Shown piece after piece: positions 16,510-25,502 of a stretch of 64,000 nt of DNA. Positions within the stretch are counted from its first letter, which is position 1. Each line of letters starts with the position of its first letter. The stretch lies in the NCBI RefSeq assembly GCF_000383675.1, contig NZ_KB911820.1, positions 496,001 through 560,000 of the forward strand, written 5' to 3'. The notes under the pieces are model-generated. The model saw only the letters and a program-made list of their open reading frames with translations. It ran no database searches and was not told the origin of the DNA. The DNA is from Terracoccus sp. 273MFTsu3.1 (GTDB lineage: Bacteria > Actinomycetota > Actinomycetes > Actinomycetales > Dermatophilaceae). A program made the translations under genes and the position numbers.

Positions 16510-19500
16510 ATGAATGCTACTTCGCGATCCAGGGCGAGGAGGCTGGTTGCCACAACTGCGGCAGCCGTCCTCGCCTGCACGGCGCTCGGCGCCGTGGCCA
16601 CCCTCCCCGCCCAGGCGCACGACGGGGTCGACCACGGCTCCGAGCCGGCGCTCGACTGGTCGAACTACGAGAAGATCACGCTCACCAAGGACACCGGTGA
16701 GCCGATCGACATGGCCGTGCTGCCCGACCGCCGCGTGCTGACGACCGCCCGCAACGGCGACGTCCGCCTCGTCGACCCCGACACCGGTGTCACCAAGGTG
16801 GTCAACACCCTTCCCGTCTACAACAACTCGGAGGACGGTCTCCAGACCGTCACCATCGACCCCGACTTCGACACGAACAAGTGGGTCTACCTCTACTACG
16901 CACCGCGCACCATGACGGCGCCGTACGTGACGACGACCCCGACCGGGTCGGCGCCGAACAGCCTGCCCGCGGGTGCGGACGCCTCCTACTGGGACCAGTG
17001 GAAGGGCTACAACCAGCTGAGCCGCTTCAGGTGGGACGACGCGGCCGACAAGCTCGACCTCGCGAGCGAGCAGGTCATCCTCAAGGTGGAGACGCAGCGC
17101 GGCCAGTGCTGCCACGTCGCTGGTGACGTCGACTTCGACGCCGACGGCAACCTCTACCTCTCGACCGGTGACAACACGCCGGCGAGCGCGCCGGGCGCCA
17201 ACGGCTTCGCGCCGAACAACAACGCCCCCGGCTTCAACCCGGGCTTCGACTCGCGTCGCGGCGCCGGCAACACGAACGACCTGCGCGGCAAGATCCTGCG
17301 CATCCACCCCGAGGCCGACGGGTCTTACACGATCCCTGCGGGCAACCTCTTCGCGCCGGGCACCGCCAAGACCCGTCCCGAGATCTTCGTCATGGGCGTG
17401 CGCAACCCGTTCCGCATGGACGTCGACCCGGTCACGAACTCCGTCTCGTGGGGCGACTACGGTCCCGACGCCGGCGCCGCCGACCTGCAGCGCGGCCCGA
17501 TGGGCTACGTCGAGTGGCAGACGACGGCGATCACCAAGCCGGTCAACGGCGGCTGGCCGTACTGCCACGGTCCGAACGCCAACTACAACGAGTGGAACTT
17601 CGCGACGGCGACACCCGGTCCGTGGTTCGACTGCGGTGCCGGCGCCAAGAACAACTCGACGTGGAACACCGGTCTCGCCCAGGTGCCCCCGGCCACCGCG
17701 CCGACGCTCTACTACGGCGACAACAACACGCACCAGCCGTGGCCCGAGCTGACCGACTTCGACCCGCAGGGTGGCCAGGGACCGATGGGTGGCCCCGTCT
17801 ACCACTACGACGCGACCAACCCGTCGACGACGAAGTTCCCGGCGTACTGGGACAAGAAGGCGTTCTTCGCCGAGTTCTCGCAGGACTACCTCGCGGTCTT
17901 CGACGTGCAGTGGCCGAACGGACCCGTCGACCACATCCAGCACTTCCTGCCCAACAAGGCCCTCGAGACGAACGGCCAGCCGATCACCGACAGCCCGATC
18001 GACATCGAGTTCGGGCCGGACGGCTCGCTCTACGTCCTCGACTACGGCGACGGCTTCTTCCGGCAGAACCCCGACGCCGGCCTCTACCGCATCGACTACT
18101 CGCCCGGGAACAAGGCACCGCAGGCCAGCATCAAGGCCACCCCGGTGAGCAGCAGCACCGCGCCGCTGACGGTCGCCTTCGACGCGTCCGGCTCGGTCGA
18201 CCCCGAAGGCGGGGCCCTCACCTACGAGTGGGACTTCAACGGTGACGGCACGTTCGACGCGACCGGTGTCACGGCGAGCTACACCTACAGCGAGCTCGGC
18301 AAGTACACGGCGCGACTGCGGGTCACCGACCCACAGGGCCGTCGCGGCCTGACGAGCACGTCGATCAGCGTCGGCAACGTCGCCCCGACCATCACCATCG
18401 CGACGCCGCCCAACGGTGGCTTCTTCGACTGGGGCCAGGCCGTGCCGTTCGACGTCAAGACCTCGGACCCCGAGGACGGCGCCGCGACCGTGTGCTCCCG
18501 CGTCAGCTGGACCTTCGGTCTGGGCCATGACGCGCACGCCCACCCGCTGAGCCAGGGCACGGGCTGCCAGTTCGCGATCCCGACCCCGGCCGATGCGACG
18601 CAGCACGGTGAGACCGAGAACATCTTCGGCGTCGTCGTCATCACCTACACCGACAACGGCGCCAACGGCCTGCCCGGTGCGACCACCACCGAGCAGCTGA
18701 TCCTCAACCCGAAGAAGCAGGAGGCCGAGTGGGCCGACGCGACCCAGGGCGTGGAGATCACGAACGACGACTCGGCGAGCGGCCTGCGCAAGGTCACCTC
18801 GTTCGACGCCGGTGACTGGCTGGCCTGGGACCCGGCGAACCTCGTCGGCGTCACGGGCGTCACGGCCCGCGCCTCCGGCAGCGGCACCCTGTCGCTGCGG
18901 TGGAACTCGCCGACGGCGGCTCCCTTCGGCACCATCGCGGTGAACGGCTCCGGCTGGACCGACGCGGCAGCGACCCTGTCGTCGAAGCCCACCGGCACCG
19001 GGCGGCTCTACGTCACCTCGTCGGGCGGGGTCGTCCTCGACTCCCTCACGTTCGTGGGCAACGGCGTCGCGGATGTCACGCCCCCGGTCGTCTCGGCGAC
19101 GCTGAACCCGGCGACGCCGAACGGAGCGAACGGCTGGTACACGAGCAACGTCACCGTGACGGTCAACGCGACCGACAACGGCACCGTCGCCTCGCGCCAG
19201 CGCTCCACCGACGGCGGGGCCACGTGGGTCAACGCCAACACGGCGCTGACGATCTCGACCGAGGGCACGACGACCGTGCTCTACCGCGCCACCGACAACG
19301 GCGGCAACGTCTCGCAGGTCGGGTCGGTGACGGTCAAGCTCGACAAGACGGCCCCGACCGTCGCGGTCTCCGGCGCGGCTGAGGGGGCGTCCGTCAGCAA
19401 CGCGGGAGACGTCACCTGGACGGCGACGGACGCCACGAGCGGCATCGACTCCGTGACGGCCACCGTCGACGGCGTCGCCGTCGCGGCCAAGCCGCTGGCG

Positions 19501-19851
19501 CTGTGGACGCTCTCGCTCGGGAGCCACACGCTCGTCGTCAAGGCGACCGACAAGGCCGGCCTCGTCACGACGACGACGAGGACGTTCACGACGACGACCT
19601 CCATCCTGTCGCTGACCGCCCTGACGGAGCGGCTGGCCCGTGAGGGCCTGGTCACTCCGGCCGGTGAGAAGGAGCTCGAGAAGCGGCTCCAGCAGGCCGA
19701 GAAGCACGTCGCCGGTGGTCGCACCGCGGCAGCGATCTCGCAGCTCGAGGGCTTCGTCGCAGCAGCGAAGTCCAGCTCCAACGTCCGCGACGCGGCGGCC
19801 TCGGCCGCCCTGCAGCGCGACGCCAACGCGGTCATCGCCTCGCTGCGCTGA
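16510..19851 (+). CDS. Secreted glucose/sorbosone dehydrogenase-type beta-propeller with PKD, carbohydrate-binding and C-terminal helical domains
   Basis: A 1113-residue exported protein. A signal peptide (residues 1-36, ending LPAQAHDG) is followed by a PQQ-type sugar dehydrogenase beta-propeller (~45-535; EDGLQTVTIDPDFD, HVAGDVDFDADGNLYLSTGDN, GVRNPFRMDVDP, SPIDIEFGPDGSLYVLDYGDG). Next come a PKD domain (~540-620; FDASGSVDPEGGALTYEWDFNG split over the core), a jelly-roll carbohydrate-binding-like region (~735-855, EAEWADATQG...), Ig-like repeats with YRATDNGGN, and a C-terminal helical FIMAH-like segment (~1030-1113). It probably oxidises sugars or glycans at the cell surface. ATG 16510 follows AAGGA. 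A longer upstream frame is a GC-rich artefact. Confidence 0.87.
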   Translation: MNATSRSRARRLVATTAAAVLACTALGAVATLPAQAHDGVDHGSEPALDWSNYEKITLTKDTGEPIDMAVLPDRRVLTTARNGDVRLVDPDTGVTKVVNTLPVYNNSEDGLQTVTIDPDFDTNKWVYLYYAPRTMTAPYVTTTPTGSAPNSLPAGADASYWDQWKGYNQLSRFRWDDAADKLDLASEQVILKVETQRGQCCHVAGDVDFDADGNLYLSTGDNTPASAPGANGFAPNNNAPGFNPGFDSRRGAGNTNDLRGKILRIHPEADGSYTIPAGNLFAPGTAKTRPEIFVMGVRNPFRMDVDPVTNSVSWGDYGPDAGAADLQRGPMGYVEWQTTAITKPVNGGWPYCHGPNANYNEWNFATATPGPWFDCGAGAKNNSTWNTGLAQVPPATAPTLYYGDNNTHQPWPELTDFDPQGGQGPMGGPVYHYDATNPSTTKFPAYWDKKAFFAEFSQDYLAVFDVQWPNGPVDHIQHFLPNKALETNGQPITDSPIDIEFGPDGSLYVLDYGDGFFRQNPDAGLYRIDYSPGNKAPQASIKATPVSSSTAPLTVAFDASGSVDPEGGALTYEWDFNGDGTFDATGVTASYTYSELGKYTARLRVTDPQGRRGLTSTSISVGNVAPTITIATPPNGGFFDWGQAVPFDVKTSDPEDGAATVCSRVSWTFGLGHDAHAHPLSQGTGCQFAIPTPADATQHGETENIFGVVVITYTDNGANGLPGATTTEQLILNPKKQEAEWADATQGVEITNDDSASGLRKVTSFDAGDWLAWDPANLVGVTGVTARASGSGTLSLRWNSPTAAPFGTIAVNGSGWTDAAATLSSKPTGTGRLYVTSSGGVVLDSLTFVGNGVADVTPPVVSATLNPATPNGANGWYTSNVTVTVNATDNGTVASRQRSTDGGATWVNANTALTISTEGTTTVLYRATDNGGNVSQVGSVTVKLDKTAPTVAVSGAAEGASVSNAGDVTWTATDATSGIDSVTATVDGVAVAAKPLALWTLSLGSHTLVVKATDKAGLVTTTTRTFTTTTSILSLTALTERLAREGLVTPAGEKELEKRLQQAEKHVAGGRTAAAISQLEGFVAAAKSSSNVRDAAASAALQRDANAVIASLR

Positions 19852-19857
19852 CCCATC

Positions 19858-19903
19858 CCGGTGGCCCGGCGGCGGGCACACGCCCCCGCCGCCGGGCCAC
19901 CGG
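19858..19903 (+). terminator. 19-bp perfect hairpin between the dehydrogenase and the inositol-phosphate synthase
   Basis: CCGGTGGCCCGGCGGCGGG (19858-19876) pairs perfectly with 19885-19903 across an 8-nt loop. No T tract follows. This is the strongest RNA structure inside the 18-kb block. It may terminate most transcripts from the importer promoter or set the ratio between secreted and cytosolic parts of the pathway. Confidence 0.65.
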
Positions 19904-19928
19904 CCCCACCACGTAGAGGAGAACGACC

Positions 19929-21086
19929 ATGACGGACGAACGAACCGGACTCTGGCTCGTCGGCGCGCGCGGCTCGGTCGCCACGACCGTCGCGACCGGC
20001 CTCGCCCTCATCACCGCCGGCGGCGCCGGACCCGACGGCCTCGTCACCGAACAACCCGACCTGGCGGGCGCCGGCCTCGTCGCGCTCGACCACCTCGTCG
20101 TGGGCGGCCACGACGTCGCCGACGTGCCGCTCGTCAAGCGCGCGGCGCAGCTCGCCGACGCCGGCGTCATCCCGCACACGGCCCTCGCGCTCGTCGCCGA
20201 CGAGCTCGACCGCACCTGCAGCCGGATCCGCCACGGGCACCGGGACGCGGAGGAGCGCCAGGCCGATGCCGTCGAGCGGCTGGCCGCCGACATCCGCGAC
20301 TTCGCGCAGGCCGAGTCGCTGACACGCGTCGTCGTCGTCAACGTCAGCTCCACCGAGCCGGTCGTCACCGACGACCCCGCTCACGCCTCTCTCGACGCGC
20401 TCGAGCAGGCCTGGGCCGCAGGGGAGTCCCCGCTCCCACCGAGCGCCGTCTACGCGGCGGCCGCGTTCATGGCCGGCGCCGCCTTCGTCGACTTCACCCC
20501 CTCGACGGGCGCGCGCCTGCCGGCGCTCGAGCAGCTGGCCGTGCGCCATGGCGTGCCGTGGGGCGGGAGCGACGGCAAGACGGGCGAGACGCTCGTCAAG
20601 TCGGTCCTCGCGCCGATGTTCGCAGCGCGCTCGCTCCGGGTCCGTTCCTGGGCCGGCACGAACCTCCTCGGAGGCGGTGACGGTGCCACGCTCGCCGATC
20701 CGGAGGCGATGGAGAGCAAGGCCCGCAGCAAGGCCCGCGGCCTCGAGGCCATGCTCGGTCACCCCGTCGACAGCCCCGTCCACATCGACAACATCGCCGA
20801 CCTCGGGGACTGGAAGACGGCCTGGGACCACCTGACCTTCTCCGGCTTCCTCGGCACGCGGATGTCGATGCAGTTCACGTGGCAGGGCTGCGACTCGAGC
20901 CTCGCCGCGCCGCTCGTCATCGACCTGGCCCGCCTCGCCGACCTCGCGCTCCGGCGTGGCGAGGTGGGGCCGCTGCCGGCGCTCGGCTTCTTCTTCAAGG
21001 ACCCCGTGGGCTCCGACGAGCACCGCCTCTTCGAGCAGCAGCGGGTGCTGACCGCATGGGCGACGGAGCGGGCGACGGCGTCGTGA
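19929..21086 (+). CDS. myo-Inositol-1-phosphate synthase family protein
   Basis: A 385-residue NAD-dependent cyclase. It starts with a Rossmann motif (LVGARGSVATT) and shows the family core in order: VVVNVSSTE, PPSAVYAAAAFMAGAAFVDFTPS, GSDGKTGETLVKSVLAPMF, SWAGTNLLGGGDG, and DWKTAWDHLTFSGFLG. The usual LGN-x-DG tetrad is varied to LGGGDG. It should convert glucose-6-phosphate (or a related sugar phosphate) to an inositol phosphate. It is the first gene of a run of overlapping genes typical of ebo loci, standing where ebo operons carry EboD, another sugar-phosphate cyclase. ATG 19929 follows GAGGAGAA. Its stop overlaps the next GTG (GTGA). Confidence 0.88.
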   Translation: MTDERTGLWLVGARGSVATTVATGLALITAGGAGPDGLVTEQPDLAGAGLVALDHLVVGGHDVADVPLVKRAAQLADAGVIPHTALALVADELDRTCSRIRHGHRDAEERQADAVERLAADIRDFAQAESLTRVVVVNVSSTEPVVTDDPAHASLDALEQAWAAGESPLPPSAVYAAAAFMAGAAFVDFTPSTGARLPALEQLAVRHGVPWGGSDGKTGETLVKSVLAPMFAARSLRVRSWAGTNLLGGGDGATLADPEAMESKARSKARGLEAMLGHPVDSPVHIDNIADLGDWKTAWDHLTFSGFLGTRMSMQFTWQGCDSSLAAPLVIDLARLADLALRRGEVGPLPALGFFFKDPVGSDEHRLFEQQRVLTAWATERATAS

Positions 21087-21979
21087 CGACCCTGCGCGAC
21101 CTCGTGGAGCTGGTGCGTGCACCGGCCGCCCTCACCGTGCCCGGCGACACCCTCGCGGGTGCGGCGAGCGCGGGGTGGCCGGCCGGCGCGCGCTCAGCGG
21201 CGCTTCCGGTCGCGTCGACGTGCCTCTATTGGGCGGGGATGGCGCTCAACGACTGGGCCGACCGGCGCACGGACGCCGTCGAGCGCCCCGAGCGACCCAT
21301 CCCGTCCGGCCGCGTACCGGCGCGCACCGCACTCGCCGTCGCCACCGGCCTCACCGCCACCGGCGTCGCCGTTGCCGCGGCCGCCGGTGGTCGTCGCTCG
21401 GCCGCCACGGCCGCGGTGCTCGCGGCGGCGGTCTGGGCCTACGACCTGTCCCCCAAGCAGGGGCCGCTCAGCGTCGCGACGATGGCCTCGACCCGAGGGC
21501 TCGACGTGCTCCTCGGCGCGAGCGCGGGCGGACTGCCCGGTCTGCGGGCCGCGGCCGTCCCGGCCGCGCTCGTCGCCGTGCACACGGCCGGGGTGACGGC
21601 CTTGAGTCGCGGTGAGGTCCACGGCGGATCCACCGGTGTGGCCCGGGCCTGCGTCGCCGCGACGGTGCTCGTCGCCTCGGCATCCGCCCTGCGGTCGGTC
21701 CCTGCCGCCGGTCGTGGACGCGCCGGGGGAGCGCTCGGCGCCGCGCTCTCCGTGGCCCTCACGGGGGCGTATGCCGTGAGCGTCCTCCGTGCCCAGCTGC
21801 CCGCCGCGCGCACCCCCGATGCCGGCACGGTGCGCCGGGCCACGGGCGCCGGCATCCGCGGCCTCGTGCCGCTCCAGAGCGCGGCTCTCGCGGCGACCGG
21901 CCACCATGCGGCTGCCCTCGGTCTCGTCGCGTCCGCACCGGTCGGTGCGGCGGCCATGAGGCGGGTGTCGGCGACATGA
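21083..21979 (+). CDS. UbiA-family prenyltransferase, EboC/SCO3242 type
   Basis: A 298-residue membrane protein with about 7-9 hydrophobic segments and the first aspartate-rich UbiA motif in the form NDWADRRTD (near residue 56), then ERPERPIPSGRV, both diagnostic of UbiA enzymes. A weaker second site is AYDLSPKQG (near 117). UbiA proteins transfer prenyl chains to an acceptor at the membrane. Actinobacterial homologues of this type are named after SCO3242 and correspond to EboC of ebo clusters. It is coupled by GTGA to the cyclase and by ATGA to the next gene. The prenyl donor and acceptor are unknown. A prenylated cyclitol is an inference from the context. Confidence 0.83.
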   Translation: MTTLRDLVELVRAPAALTVPGDTLAGAASAGWPAGARSAALPVASTCLYWAGMALNDWADRRTDAVERPERPIPSGRVPARTALAVATGLTATGVAVAAAAGGRRSAATAAVLAAAVWAYDLSPKQGPLSVATMASTRGLDVLLGASAGGLPGLRAAAVPAALVAVHTAGVTALSRGEVHGGSTGVARACVAATVLVASASALRSVPAAGRGRAGGALGAALSVALTGAYAVSVLRAQLPAARTPDAGTVRRATGAGIRGLVPLQSAALAATGHHAAALGLVASAPVGAAAMRRVSAT

Positions 21980-22830
21980 GCCTGCGTTTCGGCTACGGCC
22001 TCAACGGCTTCACCGACCATCGGCTCGATGACGCGCTCGCGCTCCTCGCCGACCTCGGCTACGACGGTGTCGCCCTGACCCTCGACCACGCCCACCTCGA
22101 CCCCTTCGCGCCCGACCTGGCCGGCCGCACGGCCCGGGTCGGGGCCCTGTTGGAGCGTTACGGACTCGCCGTCGTCGTCGAGACCGGTGCGCGCTACGTG
22201 CTCGACCCTCGTCACAAGCACGAGCCGACGCTCGTGTCCCAGGCCGGTCGCGAGCGACGGATCGACCTGCTGGAGAGGGCGATCCGTGTCGCAGCGGAGC
22301 TCGGCTCGCCCGCCGTGTCCTTCTGGAGCGGCATCGCCCCCCGTGGCACGAGCCGGGACGAGCTCTGGGCCCGTGTCGAGGCCGGCGTCAGCGCCCTGCT
22401 GCCCGTCGCCGAGTCCCATGGCGTCGACCTCGCCCTCGAGCCGGAGCCGGGCATGGTCGTCGAGCGCATCGCCGACGTGCTCGAGCTGCGGCGCCGACTC
22501 GGCTCGCCCGACCGGCTGCGCCTGACCGTCGACGTCGGTCACCTGCGCTGCACCGAGGACGTCGAACCGGCGGCCTGTGTGCTCGGTGCGGGTGACCTCG
22601 TCGCCAACGTCCAGATCGACGACATGCGGCGCGGCGTCCACGAGCACCTGCCCTTCGGGGAGGGCGAGGTGGACTTCCCGCCCGTGCTCGCCGCGCTCGA
22701 GGCCGTCGAGTTCACCGGCCTCGTCGCCGTCGAGCTGCCCCGCCACTCGCACGCCGCTCCGTCGCTCGCGGCGTCGAGCCTCGCGTTCCTGCGCGAGGCC
22801 GCCCGACGACCCCAGGAGGTGGGCCGATGA
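21976..22830 (+). CDS. Sugar phosphate isomerase/epimerase-like TIM barrel
   Basis: A 284-residue cytosolic AP-endonuclease-2-like TIM barrel: FGYGLNGFTDHRLDDAL at the start, GYDGVALTLDH, the metal-ligand phrases ALEPEPGMV (E), TVDVGHLRC (D/H), VQIDDMRRGVHEHLPFGEG (D, H) and a terminal VAVELPRH (E). Members isomerise or epimerise sugars and inosose-type compounds (IolE/IolI relatives). ATGA overlap with the prenyltransferase and ATGA overlap with the EboA gene place it firmly in the operon. Substrate unknown. Confidence 0.82.
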   Translation: MSLRFGYGLNGFTDHRLDDALALLADLGYDGVALTLDHAHLDPFAPDLAGRTARVGALLERYGLAVVVETGARYVLDPRHKHEPTLVSQAGRERRIDLLERAIRVAAELGSPAVSFWSGIAPRGTSRDELWARVEAGVSALLPVAESHGVDLALEPEPGMVVERIADVLELRRRLGSPDRLRLTVDVGHLRCTEDVEPAACVLGAGDLVANVQIDDMRRGVHEHLPFGEGEVDFPPVLAALEAVEFTGLVAVELPRHSHAAPSLAASSLAFLREAARRPQEVGR

Positions 22831-23402
22831 GCCCCGTGACCACGCAGGACGCGATCGCCGAGGTGGCGTCCGACCCCACGAGCCTCGACCGGCTCTTCCC
22901 CGCGGCCGCCCGCACCGCGGCCCGCGAGGGTCTCGACGGCGACGCCGCACGCGAGGCGCTGCTGCTCGCGGTGCCCGGCCCGGCGGCATACGTCATCGAC
23001 GCCGTGCGTCGCGTCTACGACCACGGCGACGCGGCCGAGCGGCGCGCCGTCCTGCTCGCGCTGCCCGCCCTCGACGCGCCCGGACGCCCCAACGCCATCG
23101 GGGACGCAGCGCTCCCCATCGTGCGGGACGCCCTGCGCACCAACGACACCCGCCTGGTCGCCGCCGCCCTCGGGCCGTATGCCGCCGTGTACCTCGACGC
23201 CGACGCGTGGCGCCAGGCGGTGCTCAAGGTCCTCTTCACCGGCATCCCCGTCGAGCAGGTCGCCGGCCTCGCCGACCGCGCCGACGCCGAGCTGGCCCGC
23301 ATGGTGCGCGACTACGCCGCCGAGCGCGAGGCCGCCGGTCGCGTCGTGCCCCCGGACGCCCGAACGGTCCTCGACCTCTCCCTTGCCCACCGAGCCGACT
23401 GA
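22827..23402 (+). CDS. eboA: EboA-domain protein
   Basis: A 191-residue all-helical, HEAT-like protein (Ala/Leu/Arg-rich helices; GDAAERRAVLLALPAL, LRTNDTRLVAAALGPYAA, WRQAVLKVLFTGIPV) matching the EboA family in size, composition and position. EboA has no established biochemical activity. It is a marker of ebo loci, which in cyanobacteria are needed to move a scytonemin precursor to the periplasm. It overlaps the upstream isomerase gene (ATGA) and lies 9 bp before the EboB-like gene. Assignment is by locus logic plus protein pattern, so moderately firm. Confidence 0.75.
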   Translation: MSPVTTQDAIAEVASDPTSLDRLFPAAARTAAREGLDGDAAREALLLAVPGPAAYVIDAVRRVYDHGDAAERRAVLLALPALDAPGRPNAIGDAALPIVRDALRTNDTRLVAAALGPYAAVYLDADAWRQAVLKVLFTGIPVEQVAGLADRADAELARMVRDYAAEREAAGRVVPPDARTVLDLSLAHRAD

Positions 23403-23411
23403 GGAGCAGCC

Positions 23412-24299
23412 GTGCGCATCTTCGACCCCCACATCCACATGACGTCCCGCACGACCGACGACTACCAGCGCATGCACGCCGCCGGGGTCCGCGCCGTCGT
23501 CGAGCCCTCCTTCTGGCTCGGCCAGCCGCGCACGAGCGTCGGCTCCTTCTGCGACTACTTCGACGCGCTCCTCGGGTGGGAGCCGTTCCGGGCCTCGCAG
23601 TACGGCATCGCTCACCACGCGACGATCGGCCTCAACCCCAAGGAGGCCAACGACGCCCGGTGTCGCGAGGTGCTCGACGTCCTGCCCCGCTATCTCGCCA
23701 AGGACCGCGTCGTCGCCGTCGGCGAGCTCGGCTACGACTCGATGACCCCGGAGGAGGACGACGTCTTCGCGGTCCAGCTCGCGCTCGCCGCCGAGCACGA
23801 GCTGCCCGCCCTCGTGCACACGCCGCACCGGGACAAGCTCCCCGGCACGCGGCGCACCCTCGACGTCGTGCGCGAGTCGGCGCTCGAGCCGGGCGCCGTC
23901 CTCGTCGACCACCTCAACGAGATGACGGTCGGTGTCGTGGCCGAGTCCGGTTGCTGGATGGGCTTCTCCGTCTACCCGGACACGAAGATGGACGAGCACC
24001 GGATGGTCGAGATCCTCCGCCGCTACGGCCTCGACCGGATGATCGTCAACTCGGCCGCGGACTGGGGCAACAGCGACCCGCTCAAGACCCGACGCGTGGC
24101 CGAGACGATGCTCGCCGCGGGCTACACGGCCGACGACGTCGACCGGGTGCTGTGGCGCAACCCCGTCGAGTTCTACGGCCAGAGCGGTCGCCTCGAGCTG
24201 CCCGAGACGGACTCGCCGGTCGAGACCGAGCCGGGTGACCTCGTCGGGGCCGGTGCGACGTTCATGGGCAACTCCGTGCTCCGCGGCGCGAGGGAGTGA
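23412..24299 (+). CDS. eboB: TatD-family metal hydrolase, EboB type
   Basis: A 295-residue amidohydrolase-fold protein with the metal-binding HxH (DPHIHMTSR, residues 5-9 region), GELGYDS (metal-bridging E), VHTPH and VDHLNE (His ligands), and NSAADWG (catalytic D). TatD relatives hydrolyse phosphodiesters or amides, and the EboB branch has unknown substrates. It starts with GTG at 23412 after GGAG and is separated from EboE by only 3 bp. Its family and position between EboA and EboE agree with ebo clusters elsewhere. Confidence 0.82.
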   Translation: MRIFDPHIHMTSRTTDDYQRMHAAGVRAVVEPSFWLGQPRTSVGSFCDYFDALLGWEPFRASQYGIAHHATIGLNPKEANDARCREVLDVLPRYLAKDRVVAVGELGYDSMTPEEDDVFAVQLALAAEHELPALVHTPHRDKLPGTRRTLDVVRESALEPGAVLVDHLNEMTVGVVAESGCWMGFSVYPDTKMDEHRMVEILRRYGLDRMIVNSAADWGNSDPLKTRRVAETMLAAGYTADDVDRVLWRNPVEFYGQSGRLELPETDSPVETEPGDLVGAGATFMGNSVLRGARE

Positions 24300-24302
24300 G
24301 CC

Positions 24303-25502
24303 GTGCGCCTGCTCCACGCCGACGGCCAGACCGTCCACGTCGCCTACTGCACCAACGTCCACCCGGGTGAGGACCTCGACACGATCATCGGGCAGCTCGA
24401 CCGCTTCGCCCTGCCCGTGCGCCACCACCTCGGCGCAGACCTCCTCGGTCTCGGTCTCTGGCTGAGCGCCCCGGTCGCCCGTGGTCTCGCCGACGACCCG
24501 CGCCAGACGGACCGGCTCCGCGCAGCCCTCGACGAGCGGGGTCTCGAGGTCGTCACCCTCAACGGCTTCCCCTACCGCGGCTTCCAGGACGAGGTCGTCA
24601 AGCACCGCGTCTACCACCCGGACTGGACCGAGCCGGCCCGCCTCGCCTACACGACCGACCTCACCGAGGTGCTCGCCCGCCTGCTGCCCGACGACGCCGC
24701 GCGGGGCAGCATCTCGACGCTCCCCCTCGGGTGGCGGCACCCGTGGTTCGGCGACCGGCAGGTCCTCGCCGCCGAGCAGCTCGACCGGCTCGCCGACCAC
24801 CTCCACGCGCTGCGTGACCGCACCGGACGCGAGATCCGCGTCGGCCTCGAGCCCGAGCCCGGCTGCGTCATCGAGACGACGACCGAGCTCGTCGACCGGA
24901 TGGCGGGCTGGGACGAGGAGGTGCTGGGGGTCTGCCTCGACCTCTGCCACCTCGCGGTCGGCTTCGAGGACGCGGCCGTCGCCGTGCCCCGGCTCGCCGC
25001 CGCCGGTCGCCGGGTCGTCAAGGCCCAGGTGTCCGCCGCGCTCCAGGTCGACCATCCCGGTGACCCGGCCACCCGCGAGGCGCTCGCGGCCTTCGACGAG
25101 GACCGCTTCCTGCACCAGACCCGCTCGCCCGGCCAGCCGGGTGAGGGCCACCTGCTGCGCGCCCGTGACGACCTCGGCGACGCCCTCGGTGGCCCGCGCC
25201 CCCTCGACCCGTGCCCGGGTGGCACCGAGCGGCCGTGGCGGGTCCACTTCCACGTGCCGCTCGACCACGCGCCCGAGCCGCCGCTCTCCGCGACGACCTT
25301 CGACCTTCAGCACTCGCTCGACGTCCTCGTCGGCGGCGACACCGCCCTGACCGACCACCTCGAGGTGGAGACCTACACGTGGACCGTCGTCCCCGAGGCG
25401 GTGCGCCCGACCGACGACGCCGCCCTCGCCGTGAGCATCGCCGGCGAGCTCGCCTGGCTCCGCGACACCCTCATCGACCTCGGCCTCAAGGAGTCCGCAT
25501 GA
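24303..25502 (+). CDS. eboE: EboE-like TIM-barrel protein (metabolite traffic protein EboE)
   Basis: A 399-residue protein opening with VAYCTNVHPGEDLDTII, the signature N-terminus of EboE, then a xylose-isomerase-like TIM barrel: VVTLNGFPYRGF, ISTLPLGWRHPW, VGLEPEPGCVIETT, GVCLDLCHLAVGFED, VKAQVSAALQV and WRVHFHVPLDH. EboE is annotated as a metabolite-traffic protein from its part in scytonemin-precursor export in cyanobacteria. The reaction is unknown, but conserved E/D/H residues imply a metal-dependent sugar-like substrate. GTG start at 24303. Its stop overlaps the phosphodiesterase-family start (ATGA). Confidence 0.85.
   Translation: MRLLHADGQTVHVAYCTNVHPGEDLDTIIGQLDRFALPVRHHLGADLLGLGLWLSAPVARGLADDPRQTDRLRAALDERGLEVVTLNGFPYRGFQDEVVKHRVYHPDWTEPARLAYTTDLTEVLARLLPDDAARGSISTLPLGWRHPWFGDRQVLAAEQLDRLADHLHALRDRTGREIRVGLEPEPGCVIETTTELVDRMAGWDEEVLGVCLDLCHLAVGFEDAAVAVPRLAAAGRRVVKAQVSAALQVDHPGDPATREALAAFDEDRFLHQTRSPGQPGEGHLLRARDDLGDALGGPRPLDPCPGGTERPWRVHFHVPLDHAPEPPLSATTFDLQHSLDVLVGGDTALTDHLEVETYTWTVVPEAVRPTDDAALAVSIAGELAWLRDTLIDLGLKESA

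Noticed and set aside
16351-19881. Very long open frame (over 1,100 codons) antisense to the secreted dehydrogenase gene
   Set aside because: Arg/Val/Asp-rich composition with no domain motifs. It is the mirror of a GC-biased gene with strong signal peptide, PKD and propeller motifs on the other strand.
19929-21086. Calling the cyclase EboD
   Set aside because: The motifs (GSDGKTGETLVKS, TNLLGGGDG, DWKTAWDHLTF) are those of inositol-phosphate synthase, not of the dehydroquinate-synthase-like EboD.
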